Below are positions 1 through 16,297 of a DNA stretch of 64,000 bases, piece by piece. The notes beneath the pieces are model-generated. The model was given only the letters and a program-made list of their open reading frames with translations. It ran no database searches and was not told where the DNA came from. The stretch lies in assembly GCA_000320545.1 (NCBI GenBank), contig ADNK01001279.1, positions 1-64,000 of the forward strand. The letters are read 5' to 3'. Source of the DNA: Bigelowiella natans CCMP2755. Its lineage: Eukaryota; Cercozoa; Chlorarachniophyceae. Positions within the stretch are counted from its first letter, which is position 1, and every line of letters begins with the position of its first letter. Both the position numbers and the translations under genes were made by a program.

Positions 1-240
1 GGGGGGGGGGGGGGGGGGGAATGGGGGGGAAAAGGAGTTTTTCAAAATTTGCCCTTGCCCAGAAAAAGTTTTAGTGGTAGAATTTGAATTTTAGTTTCAA
101 ATTCTTTTGGCTCTTGGAAGAAGTGAGAAGATGATAAATATGCCTACTAGCTCTACTCTTCTGAGGTAATCCCGGCCCCCCCCAAGGACCCCCCCCCCCC
201 CCCTCCCCCCCACCTCCCCCCCCCACGCCGCGTAATACAG

Positions 241-998
241 CGCTCCGAGAATCCAAGTCCACGCAGCAGCGGCCCTCTTCAACTTTGTGGAGAATTGTGA
301 GGAGAAGATACTTGAGGGGTATGCGGATACGATCATCGTGGAGCTCGTCAAAGTGCTGAAATCGGGTAGTGAAACAACACTGAGAAGAAGAAGAACAACA
401 GCATGCAGCATGGTGGTGATGGGGCAAGTATCATGTATGCGTGTGCGAATGTTTGTTTGTATGTGTTTATGTATACGCATATACGTGGTGGTTGAGGTGG
501 TGGTGGTGTGTTATTTGTAGGTTCTCGCTCCGTCCAAGAGCAGGTGCTCACGACAATCGCTTGTGTATCTGGTGGGGCTGCTGCTTTCTGTGCTCGCATA
601 ATATACAATACAATACGTTACATTACATTAATACACACAGTAACACACACACAACACATCGTGGCTTTTGCAGGGCAAATGAATGGCTAAATCTCCTCTC
701 CCCTCCTTTTTTATTGTGCGTTTTGTGTGTAGGAGCTGCACCGAAGTGCTTCCAAAAGCATTTCGAAAATGTCGCAGGGTGAGTTGAGTACTGGACACGT
801 GTGTGGATTGATTGATTGATTGATTGGTTGATTTATGGTAGTATTGAATGCATGCATACGTTCTAGCAGCCCAAATATTGCGGAGGACGCGACTTATGTG
901 TGTGTGTGTGTGTGGTGACCTCCTCATCAGGCTCGTAATGTATATTCTTACAAACACGAATGGCAAGGTGATTGTCATGTCATGTGTTCTCACCGTGC

Positions 999-1032
<34 letters not shown>

Positions 1033-2000
1033 TTATTTATTTATATACATATATTAAGGAATAGATAGAAAATTATGATAATAAATACACCAATTATTTC
1101 CAAATGTCAACAACAACAACAATTACAACAACACGACAACGATAAAATTACTACTCAGGAATACGAAAGACTGCGAGCTCGGTCTATGGAATGTATCTCT
1201 TATATTGGTAAGGAGAATCCTACCCCTCACTCACTCACTCACCGGGGGGGAGGGGGGAGGGTTAAATGATAATGATAATGATGACGATGATAATGATGAT
1301 GATGATGATGTAATTCCCAACAGAATTCGTGTTTCGCAGAAATTGACGATAATGCACAAGATGTACACAATATGACGACGAAATCCGTTGTCCGCTATAA
1401 TATCACTTCCATTTCAATAAATCAATGAAGAAGAAGAAGAGGGAGATGGTTGTGATGATTATGATTATGATGGTGATGGCCACGATGAAAGGTATGTCAG
1501 TCGGCCCGGAGAAGTTTGGCCCATACGCAGGTAGTAGTGGTAGTAGTAGTGCTACTGAACTGCTATTGTGGACCACCAACCAAATCAATGATGATTTTGA
1601 TGATTTGATGATTTGATGATGACAATGATGACAATGATGACAATGATGACAATCATGATGATGGCCGATGAGAAAATACAACAGAATTATTGGTTGTGGT
1701 ACCGGTACTTATTTCTTTCCTTTCAATTACAATATGTAGCCAATCTCATGAAGCTCTTTGGATCCATGATTGATGTGAGGCAGCACAGAAAACTAAAGCA
1801 GCAGCAGCAGCAACAACAACACAACACAACATCACAACTTTCACGTCTGCTACCAAGATCAAGATCAATCAATTTCATAATTCTTACTTAAAAAAATCGT
1901 AATACGAAATATTACTTATGAAACACACACACACACACACACACACGGGAACGCAGTGGGAGAAGTGTCACGCAACACACAGATTCATCATTTGCACATT

Positions 2001-2045
<45 letters not shown>

Positions 2046-2833
2046 GTAATGATAATGTACATGTACATGTACTTGATTGAGAACGGGATGGTTGACATAA
2101 TACGTCGTTTGTGCTGCTGCGACATGCCGACGCCCATGCTTACAGAAAGGCTTTGCTCCTGATGATACGACGAGACAGGTATGATTACGATCGATCTTTA
2201 CAAAGAGAGAGGAAAGGGGAGAGGGAGTGAGAGGAACTTTATCATCATTCTCTCCATCATCATCAATCACTAGTACATGCTCCAAGCGTGGACTCGTATC
2301 GCTACGGTCATGAAGAAGGGATTTACTCCTTATCTGAAATATGTCATTCCAGAGGTAACTACTTACCTAGGATAGTAATAGAAGTTTAACCCAATCCCCC
2401 CCCCCCCCCTTCTCTCTCCCTCTTCAGTCCTCAGTGAGAGATTTGTTGCTTGATGTTATGTGTTTGTCGCTTCCTTGATGGGCAAACTATTCCTCCTCCT
2501 CCTCCTCCTCCTCCTCCTCCTCCTCCTCTTCTTCTTCTTCTTCTTCTTCTTCTCCAAAAGGTGTTTAAGGTCGCGGAGCGGAAATTAGAATTTGAAAACT
2601 TAAACGTTTCTGGAGGGTCCACTCTAGGTTAGACAGCACACACGCAAACACGATCGTATCAGCACACTGTTGTTGTGGTTGTCGTTGTAGTCGTCTGCCA
2701 AGTCTTTATTCTTGTAAATCAATGATGATCTACTGCATCGAGGCGGTCTAATATAAACCAGCGCTCTCTACTTCTTCGTGTTTGTCGTGGATCATGAACA
2801 TGAGAATGCAGATGCTGTTGTGCATAGTGACCA

Positions 2834-2870
<37 letters not shown>

Positions 2871-3282
2871 CCACGACTGCTTATCTTCTCCCGTTATCGT
2901 CGGAATAGCTACATAATCATCATCCTCACCATCATCATCATCGTCATCATCATTATTATCATCATTACTATCATCATTACTATCATCATTTTCAGGGCTG
3001 ATAGGACTGACCTCGTCGCTTGAAGAAAAGGCGACGGCGTGTGCAATGCTGTGTAGCTTCGCAAATGATATCAAAGAGGGTTACTTTCCTTACGTGGAAG
3101 CAGTAATAACTAACGATCAAACATGACTAATGAACTAACGAATGGCTCTCACCGAAGATCAACATTCACCGTATCCATATGGACAACGATGTTTTTCGCG
3201 TAATTACGAAATTGCAACCTTCGGCGATATATGCACACGCAACACAAATCACATATATGAATAAATTATAAACATACTCACA

Positions 3283-3337
<55 letters not shown>

Positions 3338-4391
3338 TGTGTGCGTGTGTGTGCGTGCGTTTACTATATGCTCTCAAAAGTCTGCCTTCATAATCATGGC
3401 TAGCACCATCATCATCATCATTATCATCATCATCATCATCGTGATCTCACAATTTCTCACACAATCTCTCTCTTATCATCATTCATTAAATTATCATCAT
3501 CATCGTCATGATGCCTCACCTTCGTAAACGATTCTCTGATTAATGTTCCTACCACCCCCATCAAGACCGTCAAAGTGATGCTACCGCTTATGGAGTATTA
3601 CCTGAACGATGAGGTGTGGGGGTGCATGCAGTTGCCGAATAAGGGAGAAAAGGGGGGGGGGGGGGGGTTCATTCATTAGATGAGTGAATTTGTAGTACCC
3701 TTCTGACAGACTCAGATTTATTTTTTGACTAATACGCTTTATGTTCTTTATCATCTGACTCCTCAGGTTCGTAAGTGTGCCGTATCGATAATGCCCACCC
3801 TCCTTGAGATCACCATATCGGTCGGTTAATAATACTTCATTAGGCACAACTCATCACGAATAATAAATTTGATGATGATGCACACGCCACCGAAGCCTGT
3901 CAAGATATAAAATAATGATAACAGCAATGATGATAATTGATAGCAAATACAGTAGTAAACACGGCCACCACACCATGTACATTTCATATCGATAGAGAGT
4001 CTTCAACCTGTTGTTCCTTTACCATCATCGTATGCATATGACATTATCATCATCATCATCGTCGTCATCGTCATCTTTCTTACATGAGGCTGCTGCTTCT
4101 CACTCACTCACTCACTACTACTACTACCACTCCAGGCTGTGAAAGAGCGGAAAGCCAACGAGACTTTTCTCTACAACATGTTCAGCACGTATGTTATATG
4201 TGTGTATTACCACAAAACGAATGGCACCACACTACCACCGACGACGAGTAGTAGTAGTAATGGTAGTATGAATCCCAAGCTTGCAATATTTTTGTCTAGG
4301 GTTACGAAGAAGATGCTGGAATGCACAGATAGAGAACCAGATACGGAAGTGCTGATGGACTTTGTTGCAGGGTGGTGATCGTCATCATGAT

Positions 4392-4434
<43 letters not shown>

Positions 4435-4579
4435 CTCTCATTTTCTCCCCCCCCCCTCTCTCTTCTTCTTCCTCCTCCTCCTCCTCCTCCTCCTCCTCCT
4501 CCTTCACCTCCTTTTAGGATCCAAAAATGCATTCAAATGGCCAAGCCTCTCGGCAGAAAGTAAGTAGTCGCTGATGATG

Positions 4580-4611
<32 letters not shown>

Positions 4612-5790
4612 CGGGAGGAGGAGGAGGAGGAGGAGGAGGGGAATACTCCTCTGACATAGAAAAAGAAGAAGAAGAAGAAGAAGAAGAAGAAGAAGACGAC
4701 GAAGAAGGGTTATTAAGGGAAAAGAGAAGGACGAGGGCCTTCATATAATTAAGTTCTACCGATTTTGAGAGAGAAAAGACAGCGGGGCAAAGTTAGAATA
4801 TCTCGATGATATATTGATGATTGTTTATAATAATACGCAGATGCATAAACCAAGATGCCTTGGAGATAATAGGTGGGACAACAATTCCAACCTGTTGATA
4901 GGCCTCGTAAGAATGATGGTGATAATGATGATGACGAGGAGGAGGAGGAAGAGAAGGAGGAGGATGATAATGACGGCGATAACGAACCTCCTTGCATTTC
5001 TATTAAAGCATTGGTGTTAGTTACTACTCGCAAGTCTAATTCTGCTATTGCTGCTGTGCTACTACTTCTTGCTCCTTCTCCTCTTCCCTTCTCTGCATAT
5101 TTCCAGGAAAAGCATTGCTGAATCTACTCGGGAAATCGATGCAGAAAATCGAGAATTTGGAGAAAAGGAAAATGTGAGCATGCATAGAAAAGCACAGCGC
5201 ACGCTTTCACTCACACAACCGGCGCTTGTAAATCTGATATGTATCATAGTAATCTTTTCCCGTTCGATGCCGTCATTACTACTTACTATTCCTCATCATC
5301 ATCATCATCATCATCATCATCGCCATCTTCCTTTTGGCAAACGCTCACAACGCAATAGACTGAATGGAGAATAGCTAAAGAATAGCCGTAATAATATGTT
5401 TTCAAGTTAACACACAAACCTATGTTTGTGATGGGCAAAATAGGCGAAAGGATATAGATGAAGAAGCGGTGGAAAAGCTGGACATGAAGGTGAAACAAAC
5501 GATGTACTCAACTGCGAATTAGGAAGAATAGTAACTCTCAGAAAGTGAGCGGTCTCCCCTCCTAATGGCAAAGATGACTTTTTAATCCTTTTCCTTCCTC
5601 CTCCTCTTTCCTCCCTCCCTCCAATTTTCTTTTTCTTCTTCTTCATCTATATATCAGGCTGAGCAGGAGGACCACTTGAGTTTTATGGCTGCAGATTGCA
5701 TAGGAACACTCATCAAATCACATAGTAAGTAGTAGTAGTAGTAGTAGTAGTAGTAGGGTAAGGAGTACAAAGTAGTGGTGTTAGTAGTGT

Positions 5791-5823
<33 letters not shown>

Positions 5824-6002
5824 AAGAAGAAGAAGTAGCAGTAGTTGGTATAAGTAGTAAGTAGTAGGCCTAGTAGTAGTGGTAGTAGTAGTAGTAGTAG
5901 TAGTAGTAGTAAGTAGTAGTAGTAATAATTGCACTGTTAGTGCTTGAGTGTAGGAATGAGTAGATATTGGTAATTCGCAGCTACATAACTGCTCCTCCTT
6001 TC

Positions 6003-6034
<32 letters not shown>

Positions 6035-7245
6035 CATAATGTGTGATATTATTATTGTATCATCAATCAACAAGAAGCAAAGCTGCTGCTGCTTGCCCTG
6101 AATGCTTTCTCTTCCACGTGCTGTTGATACGAATGCACGCGAGCGCACAGAAAAATAAAGGGGGATGGTGCTCGCAGTACCACCACCACCATCATCATCA
6201 TCACCACCACCACCACCACAATTATCATCTTCATCATAATCGTGTGTTTATTATGAATGCTGATGTTGATATGCACAGGACAAGCATTCTTGGGGACATT
6301 TGATAAACTTGGACGAGCAATAATGCTCATGCTACACGTAAGTACCTGCCTCCATACATTCGTGATTTTTATAGAAACATATCCATCACTGAGGAAGGAA
6401 CGATGGCGAGGATGTTGATGACAATCGTTGTAGCAGTAGTAGTAGTAGTAGTGGTAGTAGTAGTAGTACGCTTGTTGGTTATTGGTATGCTGCTACTGCT
6501 GCTGCGAAGATATGTGACAGTATATACATAGACCATGTAATAAGATTCATACGATATAATAATACACGACGACTACGATGATAATGATGATGGATGGTGT
6601 TGATGGGATTATCACGATTAATATCCACGCCTTCACCCACTTATGCTTCTTCTTCTTCTTCTTCTGCTTCTTCTTCTTCTGCTTCTTCTTCTTCTTCTTC
6701 TTCTTCTTCTTCTTCTTCTGCATTTCCCTTTGCTCTTCATCTTTTTGTTTGTTGATTATTCTCTAATGTGCAGCCCTCCCGTACTGCTTTGACTCGCAAA
6801 TACGCTGTTTTCATCATCGATGATCTTATCGAGTTCATAGGTAGTAGGCCCTTTTGTGAGAAATGAGAGCATGTTGTGGACATCTGCTATCATAACGTAC
6901 CATAAACTGCTGCTGCTGCTACTACTACTACTAAATTGAATTTATCATACAGAATCGCAGCTACCATCGCCTCAGCCCACCACCACCACCACCACCATCA
7001 TCACATTGTTTCTCATCATCATTATCTTCAGTATATAATTATGCGCAGCATGCTTCTCCTTCTCCCTCCTCTCCTCCTCCTCCTCCTCCTCCCCCTTTCC
7101 TTCATTCTTCTTCACCGCCTCCTGATGTGATAAATAATCCCCTCCTTCTCCTCCTCCTCCTCCTCCAAATCTGTGTTTTCTTGCTAGGAGCAGATTCTGG
7201 AAAATACTTTCGGAAGATCATTCCACCCCTTCTTCGGTTCGTTGT

Positions 7246-7277
<32 letters not shown>

Positions 7278-7322
7278 TGAATAACACTCTTAGACGGAGA
7301 ATATATGATATCATAAAGGTAT

Positions 7323-7358
<36 letters not shown>

Positions 7359-7523
7359 CATAAGTAAAAAAGAAACATATTATAGATGTATATATAAATA
7401 TAGTTTGTGTTCCCTCCCCTTGACGTTACCACTACTTTGATTGTTACTCGTTCTATGTACTCGGCAGATATGCGAAAGACAAAGACCCAGCATTGCAGCA
7501 AGCCTGTGTGTATGGGTACTTGT

Positions 7524-7558
<35 letters not shown>

Positions 7559-9500
7559 TGTAGCAGTAGTAGGAGTAGTGATAGAGCAGCAGAGCACTGT
7601 GCAGCATAGACTTTTCACGATGGTTTCCTCCTAAACACACAACACCAGAGGAGCTTTCTCGTAGGGGTTCGGAAAGGATGACAATGGATGATGATTATGT
7701 TTCAAATTATTTGTTTGATCATTCACACACATACACACATATACATAAATATAAATATATATATATATATATATATAATATACCACCATCACCACATCCA
7801 CCGCTATCATCATCGACTTTTGATCATTAACTCAATCATCGTCGTTATTCTTCCCTAGAACCTACTCCTACAATTACTACTACTACTACTAGTAGTAGTA
7901 GTAGTAGTGCTGACTCTGCTCCTTCTTACTCTTCTTCTTACAACACAGACTTGCAGTATCTGCAGAGCACGGGGGAGAGACTTTCAACAATTACGTCAAT
8001 CAATCGCTTAAGGTGATAGTTAGTGTTGTTGATGGTAGTAGTAGTAGTAGTAGTAGTAGTAGTACAAAGGGCCAGGCTATAAGAAGAAAAGTAGCAGACA
8101 AACACTTGCGAATTATATAGTGTGATCATGTGCGCTGATGATAACTCGAGCCACGAAGAAGCTTTTAAAACTTGTTTTGCCCTTCCTGTTGTACCTAAGT
8201 TTAATTTTCTGATTAATCTTATCATCACCCATGAAGCTTCATCATCATCATCGTCATCATCGTTATCCTAACCATTACATCATATATTATCATTAGACGC
8301 TAGGAGAGGCTATCACTACCAACCGGAAGATACCTAATGGTATAAGTACAGTATTGACAATATCAATAACACATATAGAGGTAGCATCATCATGTGTATC
8401 CTAATGCTCATTGTATATGCGCCTCAGTAAGTGCACGAACAAAGGAGTTACTACGTGTCTATACATCATTTAATCAAAACAAATCATGTTTTCTGACGTT
8501 ATATATTTCTGATCGTTCAGCCACTGACGACGTGAAATCAGCAACGGATAACGCAATATCAGCCTTTGCCAAAACATGCAAGTTCCGGGTATTATTATGA
8601 GTAATATATGTAATTCTATGTCAATCATACTTGATTTGTGTAGAGATTATTGGTTTCATCTGGTGATCGTGGTTGTTGTGGAGGTTTTCACATAAAATAT
8701 GCTACACGTACTTCAACAATAGTTATCTGTGAACTTTAATAGGGGTCAAGGATAGATTTGAGCAAAGCTCTGCCAGCATTCCTTCATTGGCTTCCACTTG
8801 AGGTAGATTAATAATGTTAGAAAGTGATATCATCACTCACTTACTCAACCTTTTATTGAGAAATACTAGCAGTCACGTCATATACCACGATCGATCTCAT
8901 TGGAATGAATCGTCGTTCTACTATCTAATGCATTATCCAAACTACGTGGTGTGCGTGCGCGCGCGTGTGTGTGTGTGTGTTTGTGCTTGCATGACAAATG
9001 ACGAATGGATAGGTCGACGAGTCGGAGGCCGGCAATGTGTACTCGATCTTCTGCTCTCTCGTTGAATCAAACAACAAACACTTGCTAGGAGAGAACATGA
9101 ACTTCCTTCCCCAGGTAGGAATGCAGTGGTGATGGTGGTGATGACGATAGGATGGTGACAATGTGATAATGATATTGAAGGTTAGTATCATCATCATCAA
9201 AAACAACATCATCATCATCATTCATATAGGTTGTAAAGATCTTGGTTATGGTCTGCGGTACGACAATGATAGATCAAGTAAAAATGCTGCAATTACTTTT
9301 CCAAAGGATCTATTTCTACTCAAACTGCTAAAATAAAATCAACATTGCTATATTAATATGAATGCTGTGTGTGCCATTATGTATATTTCATTGTGAGAGG
9401 GGAGAGGGAAAATAGAGAGGAATAGAGATTGAGCAAACATAAAATCAGCTGATGAATTAGCAATTAAAGAAAAATGATTCTCTGGGTTCGCTCTTCTTCC

Positions 9501-9541
<41 letters not shown>

Positions 9542-9737
9542 CCATCTACTTTCTCCTCATGCTTCAATCATTAATCTTTTTCAAAATTTTCCACAGAATA
9601 TGACGGGAAGGATGATGCGGTTGGTTGTAAATATTAACAAGCGGATACCGAAAAATGCTTTACAAGCCTTGAAAGCTAGGCTTCCTGGCCCGGTGAAAGA
9701 AAAAATGGCAAAGATTCTAGCGCATTGCAACAAGTAG
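241..9737 (+). CDS. IPO5: Importin-5-like karyopherin beta, 5' part missing
   Basis: C-terminal ~60% of a HEAT-repeat nuclear import receptor of the importin-5/Kap121 type, which carries cargo such as ribosomal proteins into the nucleus and is unloaded by RanGTP. The gene is cut by the left window edge. About 29 short exons are recognisable, in the order of the known family: QVHAAAALFNFVENCEE (241-365), EQVLTTIACVSG (521-571), RLRARSMECISYIG (about 1159-1208), AWTRIATVMKKGFTPYL (about 2284-2354), LEEKATACAMLCSFAND (about 2997-3095), an acidic D/E linker (about 4876-5015), RKYAVFIIDDLIEF (about 6775-6840), KSATDNAISAFAKTCKF (about 8520-8590), SLVESNNKHLLGENMNFLPQ (about 9020-9115). The last exon is 9597-9737, ending HCNK-stop. 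Most introns consist largely of microsatellite. Exon borders in 780-2290 and a few further on are unresolved, so the coordinates give the span only. The family match is strong; the exact splice model is not. Confidence 0.85.
2491..2552. repeat. (TCC)n-(TTC)n microsatellite in importin intron
   Basis: Uninterrupted CTC triplets followed by TTC triplets directly before the exon that starts near 2561. It may serve as an extended polypyrimidine tract. The surrounding ORFs with long Pro, Leu, Arg or Gly runs are artefacts of this repeat. Confidence 0.95.
4393..4510. repeat. (CT)n and (CTC)n pyrimidine tracts in importin intron
   Basis: A CT dinucleotide run (4393-4432) and a CTC trinucleotide run (about 4466-4503) fill the intron just upstream of the acceptor at 4518. 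Low-complexity pyrimidine on the coding strand before an acceptor is a recurring arrangement in this gene. Confidence 0.95.
5725..5925. repeat. (AGT)n microsatellite, about 200 bp
   Basis: The longest single microsatellite in the window: interrupted AGT/GTA triplets that fill most of the importin intron following the exon that ends near 5724. The Thr/Leu/Tyr-rich minus-strand ORF over it is repeat-derived. Confidence 0.95.
6643..6721. repeat. (TTC)n microsatellite in importin intron
   Basis: TTC triplets broken twice by TGC, 50-130 bp upstream of the acceptor at about 6774. Further importin introns carry (GAT)n at 7248-7277, (TA)n at 7322-7353, (GTA)n at 7525-7560 and (GTA)n at 8035-8063. 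Confidence 0.95.
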
Positions 9738-11556
9738 AAGAAGGTGAAGCTTGAGACAGAAAATAACTGATGACCTGTGCGTAGTATAGTACGTCACCTC
9801 ATGTACGTAGCATAATAAGCAATCAGAATTAAGTTGTGTTATAAAGTTACGGCTGCATGCAAGCAGGGAATAAGTCGCATTCTTTTGCATGTTCTTAGTT
9901 GGCGCGTATACATGCCCAACACAGATGTGCATTGCGCGTCAGGCATATGTGCATGACGTGCACGCAGAAGCACATAGAACTGGTACAGAGCGACTCACGC
10001 TGCCATCGCTGTGCATATTATAGACACGTAATGTCATCATGCATACAGTCATTTAACAAAAATAACAACATCTCATCCTGCTCCTCAACAAGTGAGCACA
10101 CCGCTAGACCGCCCCTTCTTCTTGCCTGTCGCACCGCACAGCTAGACCTTGAGACAGCGACGCGCATCCAGCCATGCTAGCGCATGCATGCTAGCATGAC
10201 CATGTCTAGATGTGGTGCGCATAGCATGCAGTCTTGGGTAGCTAGCTAGCGATGCGCGTGCAGCAATGTGCACACAAATGCGGTGCGAAGTGAACAACAG
10301 GGTGGTCTGCGAAGTGCTCAGAGGAGAGGAAGATGAGGTGTGTCCTTTCTTGGACATGCATTTGTCAAATGATCGACAGCATGCAACCGCGACATCAATT
10401 GCCATGTCCATAGCTGCTAGATGTCGTCGCTGCATGCACATCAGTGCATGTGTCCCGCCTGTCGCGTAATTGCGCAACATGATGCACATGGCATGACATC
10501 AGTCTGCAGTCTAGCTAGCAGTCTAGCAGTGCATGGCGGCTGCAGGCCCGGGCCGCGCTTGCTAGCTTGCCCCCTGTTACTTTGTGACGAGACGACGGAC
10601 GCAACATGAATTGAGCTAGTCTAGTAGTGTGCAGCTAGCGCGTGCGCATGCTGCATTCATTTGGCCGTTTTGTTCGTGCGGAAAGCGCATTCTCAGAATG
10701 CGATGCGATGCGCGCGGTTGGAATCGAACATTCCATTCCTGCATGCGCTGCGTGCAGGATCGAATGTTCTGCTTTGCATGTTTCAAGCACGTACGTACAT
10801 GCATGCACAGTACGTAGTCAATTGCATTCGATTCATCACGAACACAATTCATTTGGACGTGCACCACATCGTCGTCTGCGCTGCAGCGCGCGCGACAGAG
10901 AATCGAACCGCTATAGGTTTACAATAGGCGCCCGCGCATCACAAGATCACAAGCTAGCAAGTGATCAAATCTTTTGTCAACGCACAATGCAATGGTCACG
11001 CACGTACAATGCTATGGTCGATCATCCCGCCAGCAACATGCGCAATGATGCGCAGCTGTGCAACAAGTGTGCGCAAAGCAGCAGCTACCACGCTCACATG
11101 GCATGGCCAGCACTAGAGTAGTTAGTAGTTAGCAGGTCATGTTTGTGGTCGCGACTGCGTTGTTGCTCACGCATCGCATATGGCTAGATGGGCTAGTGCA
11201 CAGGGCACAACGCAACTGAGGCGATGGCTTGTGCCAGACTGCATACCCATGGCATCCGCCGTGTGCACACTCCAACGGATGCATTTTGCCCCATCTCGCT
11301 CAGCACATCATTGCGCCCGTAATAAGTAAATGAACATGCATTTTTAGGCGCACACGCGTCGAATTGCGGCTTCGCCTTGCAAGAGTGCAATGCATATTGC
11401 CGCGACGAATGTCTGTTCTGTGGTGACACCGTTTCCAAATCAGTACCATGCAAGCAATGCAAAGTTGAACATTGCATTAATTGTCTTACTTTTGGACTTT
11501 AATTACTCAAATTAAATTGGATACACTTGCACATACATCTCATCGAATGAATATGT
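9738..11556. other. Intergenic island rich in CTAG/CATG/TGCA words; no gene seen
   Basis: Lies between the importin 3' end and the ubiquitin-actin 3' end (convergent genes). It holds many short palindromic words (gctagc, gcatgc, tgcatgca, gtacgtac) and very little microsatellite. Open frames here, for example 10642-11121 plus and 10142-10489 minus, are Cys/His/Ala/Ser/Arg-rich on both strands, have no splice structure and match no family I know, so I do not call them genes. Confidence 0.7.
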
Positions 11557-13753
<2,197 letters not shown>

Positions 13754-14752
13754 ATGGAGGCGGAGGACAGCCATGAAAGCGAGAGAATTGACTGGTGCAG
13801 CCGTGAGAAGAAATATCACCAGGATCGAATTCTTCGCCACATTACGAAGGTATACATTTTCCTCTTTGTCATTATGTTCGTAAATCGGATCATCATCTCC
13901 TGCATGTTGAATGTGCTTCTAGGTAACAACCGAGTTTAGAAACCAGGAGAGAGTATTAATAGCCAAAATGAGGGAACTGGGCAAGTATGACCATAAATTT
14001 AATGATATTGTGCGAGGTTGGCGACATCAGAGACATTTTTCCAACATAGGCTTCGTCAGATGTTAGCTGGTGATGGCGGGAGAACACTTTTGCCCGTTGA
14101 AGTGCATGATGATCTGATCGCTATTTGTAAGAGATTGGAGAAAAACCGAAGCATACACCTCGATATGGTAATTTACACATAATCATAAAACGATCGAATG
14201 CACTTCGAGGAAGTAAAATATGTATTTTGAACAATTGCCAACAGGAAGACGATATTGACGAAGTATTTACCACAACGGAAATATTCTTGGGAGAGCAAGA
14301 TGTAAGCGTGTCTTAATTTCCCCTACCCCCAACTTTATCTTTGTCCGCATCATAAAGCTTGAACGTTTGGAAGATAATAACCAAAAGACGTGATCTCCGG
14401 CTCCTCTTCAATAGGGAATGGGGGAACTGGAGGCACATTCCGCTCTAGAGGGATACAAGCAAAGCCAAAGGTGTCACCATCTCATTTGACATATCCAGCC
14501 CTTATGTAATCCTAACGATGCACCACTGCAGGACAAGGCAAAAGGCTCTAGAAGCAAAGGAGAATGCAAAAGATGCCAAGAGTACAACCTTGATAAAACT
14601 TGTTATCCCCACTCCTCTCTGCATAGACCTTTTTTGCACTGAGCTGCTTTGCAATAACACGGATGTCAGGAAAGCTTGAGGAAGATCAGCAGTTCAAGGA
14701 AAAAATGCCGAAATACTTTTTCAAGGTATACTCACATTTCCATAGCTGTGTG

Positions 14753-14786
<34 letters not shown>

Positions 14787-14812
14787 TCGTCGGTGTGTGT
14801 GTATCGTCGGTG

Positions 14813-14850
<38 letters not shown>

Positions 14851-15424
14851 TATGATTCATTACTTAATAATAATAATGATGATATTGTAATCCATTACTT
14901 AGGAATGCGCAGTGATCGGAAATCGGTATTTTTCCATCGCAGATGGGAAAACCGAGTACAAAGGTGGTGTAGAAGTAAAGATAGATGGTGCTTCAGACGT
15001 TCGACAATTTTCACAATTTTTCCCTCACTCAGGGGGAGAGGTGACGAGCTTAAGACGGCCTGATAAAGATCTTATAGGTATGCTGCTAGTAAGGAAAACA
15101 CATTCTCGTCGAAAAGTCCTCCCTTTTCTTACTTTATGTTTACTCACACATGCGTCTCAATAACTATCATGGCACTCTATCACAGAAATAAAGCCCCATG
15201 AGAATCTGCATCTGCTTGCCCATTGCGTCTTTACATCCGAGGAAAGAGCCCGGATGCAGCCTCTTCCAAGAAATTCCGCTTTGCTCAACACGCCACGAGC
15301 TATCCTGAAGTTTGTTACCGGCGGAAAATACCACTGGTATGAGGATGATGCAATGTTTTGGTTCGAAAAAATCAAGCCAGTACAGCTAAAGCGTTGGTAC
15401 ACGTCTCAAGAAGAATCAGCGTAG
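13754..15424 (+). CDS. Unknown protein with N-terminal coiled coil, 9 exons
   Basis: Nine exons whose phases all close: 13754-13849, 13923-13984, 14050-14167, 14245-14301, 14415-14470, 14532-14581, 14670-14725, 14903-15077, 15186-15424, giving 302 aa. The first half is charged and probably helical (EKKYHQDRILRHITK, FRNQERVLIAKMRELGK, KALEAKENAKDAKRKLEEDQ). The second half looks globular (ECAVIGNRYFSIADGKTEYK, then AILKFVTGGKYHWYEDDAMF) and ends QEESA-stop. I recognise no family. Introns are mostly short (60-180 bp), one with GT and TA repeats (14760-14846). An in-frame upstream ATG at 13631 would add 41 residues, but 13754 opens a more acidic, plausible N-terminus. The gene structure is well supported; the function is unknown. 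Confidence 0.75.
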
Positions 15425-16297
15425 TGAGTGCGGTAAACAGACCCTGCTGACTGGCGAAGGTGATAGACCGTGGCAAGGAATTTAGCTGTTGCTGCTGCAG
15501 CTAGAGAAGAAGAATTTTAACTACTTCCTGCTGCAGCGGCACACTAATGCCAGGTAAAGAAGTTATAGAGGAAAATAGCAATAGGATCACCATCAAGTAG
15601 TGTTCTGGTAGTTGTAGTGGTGGTAAGCAACAGTGTTAGTAGAAGTAGTAGTGATGGTAGTAATTATGGAGTTTGGTGATTCTTGTTGCAGTGGCACGGG
15701 TACTACCACCACCACCACCACCATTTAGGCTGACATATCATCATCCTTAGATTTGCACGAATTCTGCGATGCCCATGTCCTCTATCGGGTGCATCGATTC
15801 GCAAAGTGCAAAGACTAATCACATAGTCATTAGTTGAAAGCAATGCACCGATTTGTGGTGTCGTTGTAATCACATTTTGGCATAGACGTTGATTTTTGTC
15901 GTACTACTAAATTGTGTACATGTCATTTGTGGGCTGTGAGAATCGTCGAATGTCTAATTTGAATTTTCTTGTAGTATTCTGAAGGAGCCAAAATAAAGAC
16001 CGGATGGATAAGCATACTGGCAAGGAAATCTTCAATCGCTAAATGGATCATATTATTAAAAATGATTTACATGCAAAACAGGCCGTCAAAGAATAGAATA
16101 TTTTAAATGAGAAATGTGTTGAGCTACAGGCAACTAAAACAAAAATAAGCTGTACATTTGCAAGTATGTCCATCATGCTTGCTACGACGTCTAGACGAGC
16201 ATGGAAATTGCATGTGGTACCCCTCCTGCTTGCAGATGCATCGCTATATCGACTCGTACGTACCGCTGTTTGCGTGCAGCGCTACATGTAACTACAT

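Noticed and set aside
1-240. Possible first exon or repeat element at the left edge
   Set aside because: Only poly-G and poly-C-rich sequence; the first supported importin exon starts at 241.
5713-5934. Thr/Leu/Tyr-rich ORF (and many similar ones with poly-His, poly-Pro, poly-Gly)
   Set aside because: Direct translations of trinucleotide microsatellites inside introns.
10642-11121. Plus-strand ORF of 159 aa in the intergenic island
   Set aside because: Similar-length ORFs occur in several frames of the same DNA, composition is Cys/His/Ala/Arg-rich, and no family or splice signal supports it.
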